19,009 nt of DNA from the NCBI GenBank assembly GCA_964394845.1, contig CAYMZB010000062.1, forward strand, positions 1-19,009, read 5' to 3'. Origin of the DNA: CAYMZB01 sp964394845. GTDB lineage: Bacteria > Patescibacteriota > Microgenomatia > Daviesbacterales > UBA10151. The notes beneath the pieces are model-generated. The model did no database searches. It worked only from the letters and a program-made list of their open reading frames with translations, and was not told the origin of the DNA. Positions 6,636 through 14,305 of the stretch are shown piece after piece (position 1 is the first letter of the stretch; each line of letters starts with the position of its first letter). A program made the position numbers and the translations under genes.

Positions 6636-8012
6636 ATGATCGATAAACCGTCGTTTAGCTCGGTAATTGCAAACAGAGGCTTTTTAAACCTATGGATTAA
6701 CCAAATTCTGGTTCAGTTATCCTTTAATTCCCTAAATTTTGCCCTTATTATTTGGGTTTTTAAATTAACAGATTCCAGCATTGCTGTTTCTGCGCTTCTT
6801 TTTGCTATTTACGTCCCGGCAGTTATTTTAGGATTATTTACCGGGGTTTTGGTGGATATTATTGATAGGCGCAAAATCATCATGATGATTGATTTTTTCT
6901 TAAGTTTATTATTTTTTAGCTTGATTTTTTTAAAGGGGAGTTTCCCTGCAATTTTAGCAGTTACCTTTTTTATTAATGCTTTAGTTCAATTTTATTCCCC
7001 GGCTGAAGCTTCGGCTTTACCTATTGTTGTTAAGAAAAATCAATTACTTGCTGCTAATTCAATATTCTCAGCAACGCTTTACTCGGCTTTTTTAATAGGT
7101 TTTGGGCTGTCTGGGCCGCTTATGAATCACTTAGGCATTGATTCTGTATTCGGGCTAGGAGGAATAGTTCTGGGAGTAGCATTTTTACTCTCTTTAGCGT
7201 TTCCTTCCATTAAGTCTATTCCTGATGCGGAAGGCAGAAGACTTATTATGGCGCTGGCCGGAAGAAAATATACTGAGATAAAAAAAATTGGCATTTTTGA
7301 AATTTTGGAAACCATCCGATTGATAAAAGGTAAATTAGCGGTATTATCATCAATTATGATTTTGGCAGGGGTGCAGATGGCAACAGGCATATTGGCAGTT
7401 TTAATGCCGGGATTCCTGGAAAAATCTTTACAGATTAAAGCTACAGATGCATCGTATGTGTTAATTATTCCTTTAGGGTTGGGGATTGTTATAGGGGGAA
7501 TAACCTTAGCTAGGTTTGGAAGCAGTTTAGTAAAAAGAAAATTAGTTGCGAAAAGTGTTCTTTTTGGAGGGCTATTATTTTTCCTGGTGGGCATTGCTCC
7601 GCTTGTCTCTCCGGCTATCAGTTATTTTAAGCACCCAAGGCCTGTATCTTTTTTGCATCAACTGCCCCTTTCCAAAATATTGGTTGGAGGGTCATTTTTA
7701 CTCGGGATAGCCATGGTGTCAATTTTGGTCACGTCGCAAACAACTTTACAGGAAAATACTCCGGAAAAAGATCGAGGCAAAGTCTTCTCTGTTTTAGGAG
7801 CAGCTATGTCTGGATTATCTTTAATTCCGATCTTAGTATCAGGCATTCTGGCTGATATTTTTGGCACGACCCCGATATTTATCGGATTGGGTTTTCTAGT
7901 TATTTTAATAGGTTTGTTTGGACTTAGGCCTGCTTTATTTTTCAAAAAAGAGGATTTGTCCTTTCGCGTCAGAGAATTTTTAGGCTTAGGACATTGGGAA
8001 AGAAAAAGTTAA
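6636..8012 (+). CDS. major facilitator superfamily transporter
   Basis: 458 aa with about 12 hydrophobic helices. The first is QILVQLSFNSLNFALIIWVF; the loop after helix 2 carries GVLVDIIDRRK, a form of the MFS motif A, and a cytoplasmic linker (KSIPDAEGRRLIMALAGRKY) separates the two six-helix halves. It resembles the EntS/MFS_3-like drug or siderophore exporters. Substrate is not predictable. It sits alone between fpg and recF, with its own -10 box, and is followed by an A/T simple repeat able to form a hairpin. Confidence 0.85.
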   Translation: MIDKPSFSSVIANRGFLNLWINQILVQLSFNSLNFALIIWVFKLTDSSIAVSALLFAIYVPAVILGLFTGVLVDIIDRRKIIMMIDFFLSLLFFSLIFLKGSFPAILAVTFFINALVQFYSPAEASALPIVVKKNQLLAANSIFSATLYSAFLIGFGLSGPLMNHLGIDSVFGLGGIVLGVAFLLSLAFPSIKSIPDAEGRRLIMALAGRKYTEIKKIGIFEILETIRLIKGKLAVLSSIMILAGVQMATGILAVLMPGFLEKSLQIKATDASYVLIIPLGLGIVIGGITLARFGSSLVKRKLVAKSVLFGGLLFFLVGIAPLVSPAISYFKHPRPVSFLHQLPLSKILVGGSFLLGIAMVSILVTSQTTLQENTPEKDRGKVFSVLGAAMSGLSLIPILVSGILADIFGTTPIFIGLGFLVILIGLFGLRPALFFKKEDLSFRVREFLGLGHWERKS

Positions 8013-8106
8013 AAGTCAAAAGTTAAAACTCAAAAGTGCAATTCAAAAGTTAAAAGTTTTGAATTTTAACTTGCAATTTTGCCTTTTGCATTTTGAATTT
8101 TGAATT
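8010..8106. repeat. A/T-rich self-complementary simple repeat after the MFS gene
   Basis: Repeated AAAAGTTAAAAGTC-type units are followed by their reverse complement (TTTTGAATTTTAACTTGCAATTTTG). The central AATTCAAAA / TTTTGAATT arms (around 8041-8066) are a 9-bp stem. It probably works as a terminator for the MFS transcript and directly precedes recF, which has no visible promoter or Shine-Dalgarno sequence. Confidence 0.65.
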
Positions 8107-8120
8107 AGTAATATCCCATC

Positions 8121-9182
8121 ATGTTTTTAAAAAGTTTAAATCTGACAAATTTTAGAAATTATTCAAATTTAGACCTAAAGTTTGACAATCGTCCAACTAT
8201 TTTAATTGGGGATAATGCTGCTGGAAAATCAAATATTTTAGAGGCTGTTTACCTACTTTCTATTGCTAAATCTCTACGCGTTGAAGTGGAAGATGAGTTA
8301 ATCAAAAATGAAGATAGTTTTGCAAAGGTGGAAGGTTTTTTAACAGAGCCGGAAACAGAGTTATTAGTGATTATTAATCGTCAAGCAGAAGAAATGACGT
8401 TTAGAAAAAAGGTTTTAGTAAATGGTATACCAAGGAGAACAGTGGATTTTATTGGCAATTTGCCGGCAGTTATTTTTTATCCGTCTGATATTAATATGGT
8501 AACCGGCCCGCCTTCCTTGCGAAGGTGGCATCTTGATTTAGGCCTGGCACAGATTGACCCCAGCTATAAAAAGGCTTTAACTTTATATGAACAATTTTTA
8601 ACTTCCAGAAATAGGGTTTTAAAAATGGTGAGGGAAAGGCAAGCAAAATTAGATGAGTTGGATTATTGGACAAGCGGAGTGGTTCAAAACGGTGAAGTTA
8701 TCACAAAGAAAAGACTTATTTTTTTTGATTTTATCAATCAACTGGAAAAGCCGTTAGGGGAGTTTAGATTTGAGCATAAACCAAGTGAGGTGACAGTTGA
8801 AAAGCTAATTGAAACAAATGGCCGGGAAGTGGCTGCTGCGGCAACTTTAATCGGGCCTCATAGAGATGATTTTAAGCTCTACTTGGAAGATCGGGATTTG
8901 GCTATTTTTGGCTCGCGTGGTGAGCAAAGAACAGCTACTTTGGCTTTTAAACTGTCTCAACTTGAATACATGGCTAAAGTTTTAGGTAAAAGACCAATCT
9001 TACTTTTGGACGATGTTTTTTCAGAGTTAGATGCAGATCACAGAGCTCATGTAGTAGAAATAGTTTCTAAACAGCAAACCATTATTGCCACAGTAGAACT
9101 GGAAAATATTCCAAAAACATTCTTGGACTCTGCCAGGATACTCAGAGTAGAGGATGGGAAGATTTCTCCTTTGTTATCCTGA
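8121..9182 (+). CDS. recF: DNA replication and repair protein RecF
   Basis: 353 aa, normal RecF length. It starts MFLKSLNLTNFRNY, typical of RecF; Walker A GDNAAGKS (30-37), ABC-type signature SRGEQRT (265-271), and Walker B PILLLDDVFSELD (292-304). RecF is an SMC-like ATPase that, with RecO and RecR, loads RecA at single-strand gaps. It is unlinked to dnaA, dnaN or gyrB here, unlike the common arrangement. The TGA stop at 9180-9182 lies inside a palindromic repeat (9176-9198), suggesting the repeat set or replaced the natural end of the gene. Confidence 0.95.
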   Translation: MFLKSLNLTNFRNYSNLDLKFDNRPTILIGDNAAGKSNILEAVYLLSIAKSLRVEVEDELIKNEDSFAKVEGFLTEPETELLVIINRQAEEMTFRKKVLVNGIPRRTVDFIGNLPAVIFYPSDINMVTGPPSLRRWHLDLGLAQIDPSYKKALTLYEQFLTSRNRVLKMVRERQAKLDELDYWTSGVVQNGEVITKKRLIFFDFINQLEKPLGEFRFEHKPSEVTVEKLIETNGREVAAAATLIGPHRDDFKLYLEDRDLAIFGSRGEQRTATLAFKLSQLEYMAKVLGKRPILLLDDVFSELDADHRAHVVEIVSKQQTIIATVELENIPKTFLDSARILRVEDGKISPLLS

Positions 9183-9198
9183 GTGATTAGCGAAGGAT
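9176..9198. repeat. CCTGAG family repeat (copy 3) between convergent genes
   Basis: ATCCT / AGGAT arms around GAGTGATTAGCGA; the CCTGAG...CGAAGG pattern spans 9178-9196. It supplies the recF stop codon and ends one base before the stop of the opposing gene (9199-9201), so it may act as a two-way transcription boundary. Confidence 0.65.
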
Positions 9199-9843
9199 CT
9201 AATTTGTAAATTTAAAGGTGGAAAGAATTTGATCAAATATTCTATGTACATTGTCTTGGTTTGGATAAGGTGTATCTATATTGTATGGACTAAAGTTTAT
9301 TTCAATGAATTGGTTATCCTTAATTTGAAAAAACACATCATCACTCCAATACTGCGGATAAGAAATAGATCTAAACACTTGATAGTTATTTAATATTCCT
9401 TGTCTATAACTTTTTGCTCTTTCTTTTCCAAACATTGCTTCTAAGCTGCTATTCCTGTGGTGGATATATATTTCATAAAGCTGAACGTCTGACTTATTGA
9501 GTTTATATTCCTGAGATTGAATGTGAGTAAAATAGCCTCCATTCTGATCTGCATAATCTTCATTTAATAACCAATTCTGAGGATATTTTAGAGAATAGCC
9601 AAACATTCTATTTGTATATGTTTTCCAGTTAGCACTTTTGCCAGAACCATTTGGTACAGGGCTAGCAGCAGAACTGATTGGTGTAGGATTGATAGCAGAC
9701 GGAGTAGACGAAGGAGTAATAGTAGTTTGATTATTCGAATAATTAGCATAGATTAAATACCCACCTAAAGCTACAATTATTAAAACAACTATTAATATTG
9801 GAGCCAGGCCCGCCTGACGGACGGGTAAACCTTTTTGGGTCAT
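9199..9843 (-). CDS. membrane-anchored protein with PsbP-like C-terminal domain
   Basis: 214 aa from ATG 9843 (MTQKG); an ATG 12 bases earlier lies too close to the TATGAT -10 box (9856-9861). An N-terminal transmembrane helix (APILIVVLIIVALGGYLIYA) is followed by a Ser/Thr/Pro-rich linker (about 40-70) and a globular domain that opens WKTYTNRMFGYSLKYPQNW and ends FDQILSTFKF, a pattern common in anchored, extracellular proteins of these bacteria. Function unknown. Residues LPVRQAG between QKG and LAPIL come from a palindromic repeat (9809-9825) placed in the signal region; relatives typically read QKGFAPIL. Confidence 0.72.
   Translation of the reverse strand: MTQKGLPVRQAGLAPILIVVLIIVALGGYLIYANYSNNQTTITPSSTPSAINPTPISSAASPVPNGSGKSANWKTYTNRMFGYSLKYPQNWLLNEDYADQNGGYFTHIQSQEYKLNKSDVQLYEIYIHHRNSSLEAMFGKERAKSYRQGILNNYQVFRSISYPQYWSDDVFFQIKDNQFIEINFSPYNIDTPYPNQDNVHRIFDQILSTFKFTN
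9809..9825. repeat. palindromic repeat read in frame (LPVRQAG) in the anchored protein
   Basis: CCCGCC-TGAC-GGACGGG, an imperfect palindrome with CCCG/CGGG outer arms. On the minus strand it encodes most of LPVRQAG just before the membrane helix. Confidence 0.75.
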
Positions 9844-9855
9844 TAAAGTCAGCAT

Positions 9856-9871
9856 ATCATAGTGGTATAAT
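9856..9871. promoter_or_regulatory. divergent -10 boxes
   Basis: Plus strand: TATAAT 9866-9871, 8 bases before hicB ATG 9880. Minus strand: TATGAT 9861-9856, 12 bases before ATG 9843. The two -10 boxes are only 4 bases apart, so the two polymerases would compete. Confidence 0.6.
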
Positions 9872-9879
9872 TTACTTAT

Positions 9880-10119
9880 ATGACAAAAAAATTGGACTAC
9901 ATAATTAAATTAACCTACGACAAAACCTACAAAGGCTATGTGGCTGATGTGGTGAACTTATATGGCTGTATGTCTCAAGGGAAAACTAAAAAAGAGGCTT
10001 TAGAAAATGCAGAAAAAGCAATTAAAGCATATATGGGAGCAATGAATTTGAAGAAAGATAAAAATGCAGAGTTTGCCAAAAGATCTGTGTATACTCCTAT
10101 CCCTACTTTTAATGCCTAA
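9880..10119 (+). CDS. hicB: HicB-like antitoxin, second copy
   Basis: 79 aa. It has the HicB strand-loop core KLTYDKTYKGYVADVVNLYGCMSQGKTKKEALENAEKAIKAYMGA, with the TKKEALENA helix, then a short charged tail. It is diverged from the HicB at 5144-5404. It starts 8 bases after a TATAAT box without a Shine-Dalgarno sequence. Its last 8 bases overlap the start of hicA. Confidence 0.82.
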   Translation: MTKKLDYIIKLTYDKTYKGYVADVVNLYGCMSQGKTKKEALENAEKAIKAYMGAMNLKKDKNAEFAKRSVYTPIPTFNA

Positions 10120-10333
10120 ATTAACCAATATTTCAGGTAAACAGGTTGTTAAAGCATTTTTAAAATTTGGCTACGCTCATGTCCACACTTCCGGTGACCA
10201 TGCTATTTTACAGAAACCAAATGCTCCTAGTTTATCAATACCGCTTCACAAAGAGGTTGCCCCATTTCTTTTAAGAGCTCAGATCAAAAAGGCGAATATT
10301 TCTTTGGAAGATTTTATTAAAACTTTGAAATAA
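10112..10333 (+). CDS. hicA: HicA-like toxin, second copy
   Basis: 73 aa from ATG 10112 (MPKLTNISG), preferred over an in-frame ATG at 10064 that lies deep in hicB. HicA features: SGKQVVKAFLKFGYAHVHTSGDHAIL, with the catalytic histidine in SGDHAIL (the usual motif is GSH), and SIPLHKEVAPFLLRAQIKKA. The usual GSH serine region is changed to GD-H, so activity is likely but not certain. Its stop abuts the stop of the convergent DUF5654-like gene with no spare base. Confidence 0.83.
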   Translation: MPKLTNISGKQVVKAFLKFGYAHVHTSGDHAILQKPNAPSLSIPLHKEVAPFLLRAQIKKANISLEDFIKTLK

Positions 10334-10603
10334 TTATTTTTTAATTCCCCATCTGGAGGCAAGACGGGAGAGTTGATAGGTTACCATTACAGCAAAAAGA
10401 GTGATGATAACAGCATAAATAAACTTAGAAATAACCCCTGCCTGGTCTGGATAAAACCTTTGAATATACTCTTTGACAAACTCTTGTACTGCTTCATTCC
10501 AGGCTAGAGCTGCCACCAGTCCAAAGCCTGAGGTGGACAGCGTGATAAATTGTTCAATTAATTCTCTGCGGAAAGATGTTTCTTTTTTAGTTTTAGCAAC
10601 CAT
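10334..10603 (-). CDS. DUF5654-like small membrane protein
   Basis: 89 aa. A basic N-terminus is followed by two hydrophobic segments, LSTSGFGLVAALAWNEAVQEFV (about 22-43) and VISKFIYAVIITLFAVMVTYQL (about 57-78), with a conserved-looking AALAWNEA motif that I associate with the DUF5654 family of archaea and patescibacteria. Function unknown. It shares a short, symmetrical promoter region with the divergent dihydroorotase gene. Confidence 0.7.
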   Translation of the reverse strand: MVAKTKKETSFRRELIEQFITLSTSGFGLVAALAWNEAVQEFVKEYIQRFYPDQAGVISKFIYAVIITLFAVMVTYQLSRLASRWGIKK

Positions 10604-10613
10604 AATTAAAAGT

Positions 10614-10624
10614 GTATAATATAC
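10614..10624. promoter_or_regulatory. symmetrical divergent -10 region
   Basis: GTATAATATAC gives TATAAT on plus (10615-10620) and TATTAT on minus (10621-10616). The start codons at 10633 (+) and 10603 (-) are each 12 bases away, and neither gene has a clear -35 or Shine-Dalgarno sequence. Confidence 0.55.
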
Positions 10625-10632
10625 TCAGATTT

Positions 10633-11697
10633 ATGTCAAAAATAGTCACTTTACCAGGGTTAATTGATATCCATACACATCTTAGAGAACCAGGAGCTAT
10701 GCAAAAAGAAGATTTTGAAACTGGTACCAAAGCTGCAATTGCCGGAGGATATACAGTTATCCTGGATATGCCAAATAATCCCGAACCTACTGTAAGTCCG
10801 GAAGCCCTGGAGAATAAAATTGTCTTAGCAAAGGGGAGAATTTTTTCTGATGTGGGATTTCACTTTGGGGCAACTCCTACAAATTATAATGACTACAATT
10901 TAGTAAAAGATAGAGTATTTGGATTAAAAGTCTATATGAATCACACTACAGGAGATCTACTTATGGAAGATGATTTTGCTTTAGAAAAAGTTTTTAAGTT
11001 TTGGATTCAAGGCAAGCCGATTTTGGTTCATGCCGAAGGCGACACTTTAAAAAAAGCGATTAATTTGGCTAAAAAGTTTAACCAAAAACTTCATGTTTGC
11101 CATGTTTCATTAAAAGAAGAAATTGAGAGAATAAAGGAAGCAAAAATGGAAGGATTAAATATAAGCTGTGAGGTATCCTGTCATCATCTGTTTTTAACTG
11201 ATCAGGATGCAAAAAGATTGGGCGCATTTGGGGCCATGAGGCCACCTTTATCAACAGAGGAAGATAGGCAGGCCTTGTGGGATAATTTAGACTCAATTGA
11301 TATGATTGCCTCTGACCATGCCCCTCATACAAGAGAAGAAAAAGAAGTAATTGGAAAAGTGGTGAATGGTGTGCCTGGGTTGGAGACCAGTGTACCTCTT
11401 CTTTTAAATGCAGTAAATGAAGGTAAAATTACGCTTGAAAGAGTTATTGAATTAACCTCAACAAACCCCAGAAGAATTTTTAATATTCCTGAACAATCTG
11501 ATACGGAAGTAGAAGTTGATCTGGAGGAAATATATACAATTGATTTTAAGGATATGTTTACAAAATGCGGATGGACTCCTTTTGCAGGCATGGAAGTTAC
11601 AGGAAAAATTAAGAAGGTCACTTTGAGAGGAAACGTAGTTTTTGATCAAGGTAAAATAATGGGGCGTTTTGGCCAAGTAGTTTATCCTAATATTTAA
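10633..11697 (+). CDS. pyrC: dihydroorotase, CAD-like type
   Basis: 354 aa from ATG 10633, chosen because it lies downstream of the -10 box (an in-frame ATG at 10612 does not). Amidohydrolase metal ligands: DIHTHLREPG (12-21; H14, H16), GLKVY with the lysine likely to be carbamylated (K99), HAEG (H133), CHVS (H157), and ASDHAPHT (D228). It cyclises carbamoyl aspartate to dihydroorotate. By eye the C-terminal stretch DTEVEVDLEEIYTI and WTPFAGMEVTGKIKKV closely follow the dihydroorotase domain of animal CAD. Together with PyrB and CarA in this window it covers the first three pyrimidine steps. Its end overlaps the end of the opposing argF by 11 bases. Confidence 0.9.
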   Translation: MSKIVTLPGLIDIHTHLREPGAMQKEDFETGTKAAIAGGYTVILDMPNNPEPTVSPEALENKIVLAKGRIFSDVGFHFGATPTNYNDYNLVKDRVFGLKVYMNHTTGDLLMEDDFALEKVFKFWIQGKPILVHAEGDTLKKAINLAKKFNQKLHVCHVSLKEEIERIKEAKMEGLNISCEVSCHHLFLTDQDAKRLGAFGAMRPPLSTEEDRQALWDNLDSIDMIASDHAPHTREEKEVIGKVVNGVPGLETSVPLLLNAVNEGKITLERVIELTSTNPRRIFNIPEQSDTEVEVDLEEIYTIDFKDMFTKCGWTPFAGMEVTGKIKKVTLRGNVVFDQGKIMGRFGQVVYPNI

Positions 11698-12607
11698 GCT
11701 TACCCAAAAGAAACAACATTAGAGCTTTTTGAACATGAAGCCTATTTTCTGCCTCCTGAAAAACTACTGACTGACTGCCGTCAATAACTTTGCTTGATAC
11801 TTCTTTGCCTCTGTAAGCCGGTAAACAATGCATAAAGATGGCGTCTTTTTTTGCATATTTCATTAATGCAGTATTGACCTGATAACTTTTGAAGATTTTT
11901 AGTCTTTTTTCTTGATTTGTATCTCCCATACTAATCCAAGTATCAGTAACTACCACATCAGCATCTTTAATAGCTTTTTTAGGGTCTTCTGTTTCAAAAA
12001 CTTGTCCCAGCTTTTTTGCTTTTTTAACAATTTCTTTATCCATCCAATATCCTTTTGGAGACCCACAATTAAATGTCATACCTAGCATAACAACGCCTAG
12101 ACAAAGTGAGTGTGCAACATTGTTTTCACCGTCACCAATATAGCTTACAGTAAGTCCTTTAAGACTGGTTCTTAACTCCCAAATAGTAAATAAGTCTGTC
12201 AATGCTTGACATGGGTGTTCAATGTCAGAAAGGCCATTAATTACGGGAATGGTACTATTTTTGGCAATCTCTTCAATTGTTTTATGGCTGTAAGTTCTTG
12301 CCACAATAAGATTTACCATACTGGATAAAACCCTAGCCACATCTGCTTCTGATTCTCTAACGCCAATTCCCGTATCTCTGGGATCCAGGTAAACTACATG
12401 TCCGCCAAATTGTGCCATCCCAATTTCAAAAGAGATCCTGGTTCTAAGAGATTGCTTTTCAAAGATAAGGGCCAAGGATTTTCCCTGCAAAAGTTGTTTA
12501 TGAGTCCCTTTTACCTGAAGTTCTTTTTTCATTTTTTTAGCCAATAAAAATATTTCCCAAATTTCTTTAGTTGATAAATCTGTTATCGATAAAAAATCTT
12601 TTTTCAT
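11687..12607 (-). CDS. argF: ornithine carbamoyltransferase
   Basis: 306 aa. The carbamoyl phosphate motif is SLRTR (53-57; a known variant of STRTR), then HPCQ (131-134), an SMG loop (DTWISMGDTNQ, ~222-232) that favours ornithine over aspartate, and HCLPA (260-264). It makes citrulline from ornithine and carbamoyl phosphate. It is the last gene of the arginine operon and overlaps the preceding acetyltransferase gene (ATGA), so it is translationally coupled. Its 3' end overlaps convergent pyrC. Confidence 0.94.
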   Translation of the reverse strand: MKKDFLSITDLSTKEIWEIFLLAKKMKKELQVKGTHKQLLQGKSLALIFEKQSLRTRISFEIGMAQFGGHVVYLDPRDTGIGVRESEADVARVLSSMVNLIVARTYSHKTIEEIAKNSTIPVINGLSDIEHPCQALTDLFTIWELRTSLKGLTVSYIGDGENNVAHSLCLGVVMLGMTFNCGSPKGYWMDKEIVKKAKKLGQVFETEDPKKAIKDADVVVTDTWISMGDTNQEKRLKIFKSYQVNTALMKYAKKDAIFMHCLPAYRGKEVSSKVIDGSQSVVFQEAENRLHVQKALMLFLLGKLKY

Positions 12608-13041
12608 ATGTTTTTTGTCAAATACAAAGCATCAGTCGTGATAGTGAACCCACTCTTCTCATAAAAAGGAATTACTTTTAAATTTGTTAGACTAACTCCT
12701 AAGTTCATTCTATGAGCACCTTTTTTCTTCAGTTCTGTCTCAGCGGTATCTAGTAGTAATGATCCTAACCCCAGATTATGGTAAGAAGGATGAATAGCTA
12801 AATGATAAATCCAGCCTCTTCTGCCATTAAATGTGCCTAAAACACATCCAATAATATTTTGTTTATCAGTTAAGACAAAACATGAAGATGGATTTAGTTT
12901 AAGAATATTTTGAAAATCATAAAGCTCTGTTTGCTTATCAGTCAGACTCAAGCCTGCTTTTTCCCATAGAGAAAAAATCTGCTCAAAGTCAGAAATATTC
13001 ACTTTCCTAATCAAAATATTTTCTTTATTAACCTTTTTCAT
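12604..13041 (-). CDS. GNAT-family N-acetyltransferase in the arginine operon
   Basis: 145 aa. A single GNAT fold: N-terminal ILIRKVNISDFEQIFSLWEKAGL, the acetyl-CoA loop YHNLGLGSLLLDTAE (variant of Q/RxxGxG), and the C-terminal VIPFYEKSGF typical of the family. Start overlaps the end of argG by 14 bases and its stop overlaps the start of argF, so it is an integral operon member. Operon context raises N-acetylglutamate synthesis (a short ArgA), but argB, argC, argD and argJ are not in view. A protein or small-molecule acetyltransferase of another kind is equally possible; I leave the symbol empty. Confidence 0.8.
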   Translation of the reverse strand: MKKVNKENILIRKVNISDFEQIFSLWEKAGLSLTDKQTELYDFQNILKLNPSSCFVLTDKQNIIGCVLGTFNGRRGWIYHLAIHPSYHNLGLGSLLLDTAETELKKKGAHRMNLGVSLTNLKVIPFYEKSGFTITTDALYLTKNI

Positions 13042-14302
13042 ATTTACTCTTTTTAACCTCCTTAATTTGATTTGCTAGCTTCATCTGTAATGAGTAAATT
13101 TCTATAAACCCAGCGCTGGCATTGACATTTAATCCATATCCTTCTTTGTTGTTGAAAGAGGCATGATTTAAGGCAAAAGGGGAGCTTACTGCTACAACTG
13201 TTGTCTGGCCTTTAAATAGCTTAACAGTTACTTCACCCATAACTTTTTGATTCACCTTATCATTGAATGCATTTATAGCCTCCATTGCAGGATCAAACCA
13301 CAAAGCCCCATAACACAAGTAACCCCATTTTATGTCCATTTGCCACTTAATCTCATTTAGAGTTCTAGTTGACACATATTTTTCTAAATTCCTGTGTGCT
13401 TCTATTATTACATGAGCTCCGGGATGCTCATAAACACCTCTATTTTTAAGTCCGACCAGCCTATCTTCTAAAAGGTAAACTGTTCCTACTCCATGAATAC
13501 CTGCAATTTTATTGAGTTTAATAATCAATTTTGCCAAAGGCAGTTTTTCTCCATTTAAGGCAGTTGGAATACCTTTTTCAAATTTAAGTTTTATATATTC
13601 TTCTTTGTCTGGAGCATTTTTTGGCAGAATATAGGTAGTTAAAAACTTCTCCTCAGGAGCGATTAAAGATGGATCAGTTATTTCCCCGCCTTCCCAGGTA
13701 ATTCCCCACATGTTGTCATCATCGGAATAAGGTATATCAACAGATGCAGGGACTGGTATACCGTGTTTTTTGGCATATTTAATTTCTTCATTTCTATCCA
13801 TATTCCACTCTCTGACAGGGGCAATAATTTTCATTTTAGGATCATGAGTTAAAATATACCCCTCAATTCTCACTTGGTCGTTACCTTTACCAGTACAACC
13901 ATGAGCTATTGCATCACAGCCATATTTTAAAGCTTCCTTTACTGCTGTTTTTCCCAAAATCGCCCTGCCCAGGGGAGTTGACAGGTGATAATCACCCTGG
14001 TATTGAGCATTTGCTTTAATTCCTTTTGAAATATATTCATCAGCAAACTCGTTTTTTAAATCTAAAACAATAGCCTCTTTAACTCCAAACCTTAGAGCCT
14101 TTTGTTTAATAGCTCTCAAGTTATCATGTTGTTGACCTAAATCTGCTGTTAAGGTTAAAACTTCACATTTATAATTATCTTGAATCCATTTAAGCATTAC
14201 TGAAGTATCTAACCCTCCTGAATAGAGGAGTAATACTTTTTTAATTTCTCCCTTTTTCCCTTCATATGAACTTACCTTTATATAATCGGTTTTTGATTTC
14301 AT
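13028..14302 (-). CDS. argG: argininosuccinate synthase
   Basis: 424 aa. ATP pyrophosphatase P-loop YSGGLDTSV (27-35), then ADLGQ, STPLGRAILGK, HGCTGKGNDQVRIE and NMWG, all characteristic of ArgG. It joins citrulline and aspartate to argininosuccinate. The N-terminus has about 20 extra residues before KKVLLLYSGGLD compared with the usual start. It begins 3 bases after argH ends, with a GAAAGGA ribosome binding site inside the argH tail. Confidence 0.95.
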   Translation of the reverse strand: MKSKTDYIKVSSYEGKKGEIKKVLLLYSGGLDTSVMLKWIQDNYKCEVLTLTADLGQQHDNLRAIKQKALRFGVKEAIVLDLKNEFADEYISKGIKANAQYQGDYHLSTPLGRAILGKTAVKEALKYGCDAIAHGCTGKGNDQVRIEGYILTHDPKMKIIAPVREWNMDRNEEIKYAKKHGIPVPASVDIPYSDDDNMWGITWEGGEITDPSLIAPEEKFLTTYILPKNAPDKEEYIKLKFEKGIPTALNGEKLPLAKLIIKLNKIAGIHGVGTVYLLEDRLVGLKNRGVYEHPGAHVIIEAHRNLEKYVSTRTLNEIKWQMDIKWGYLCYGALWFDPAMEAINAFNDKVNQKVMGEVTVKLFKGQTTVVAVSSPFALNHASFNNKEGYGLNVNASAGFIEIYSLQMKLANQIKEVKKSKYEKG

Positions 14303-14305
14303 AAA

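Noticed and set aside
7127..7594. 155-residue minus-strand frame opposite the MFS gene.
   Set aside because: It lies wholly antisense to clear transmembrane coding sequence and its product has no recognisable domain.
9843..9855. Upstream start (MLTL) for the anchored protein.
   Set aside because: It would begin immediately after the -10 box; the MTQKG start matches the usual pattern for such leaders.
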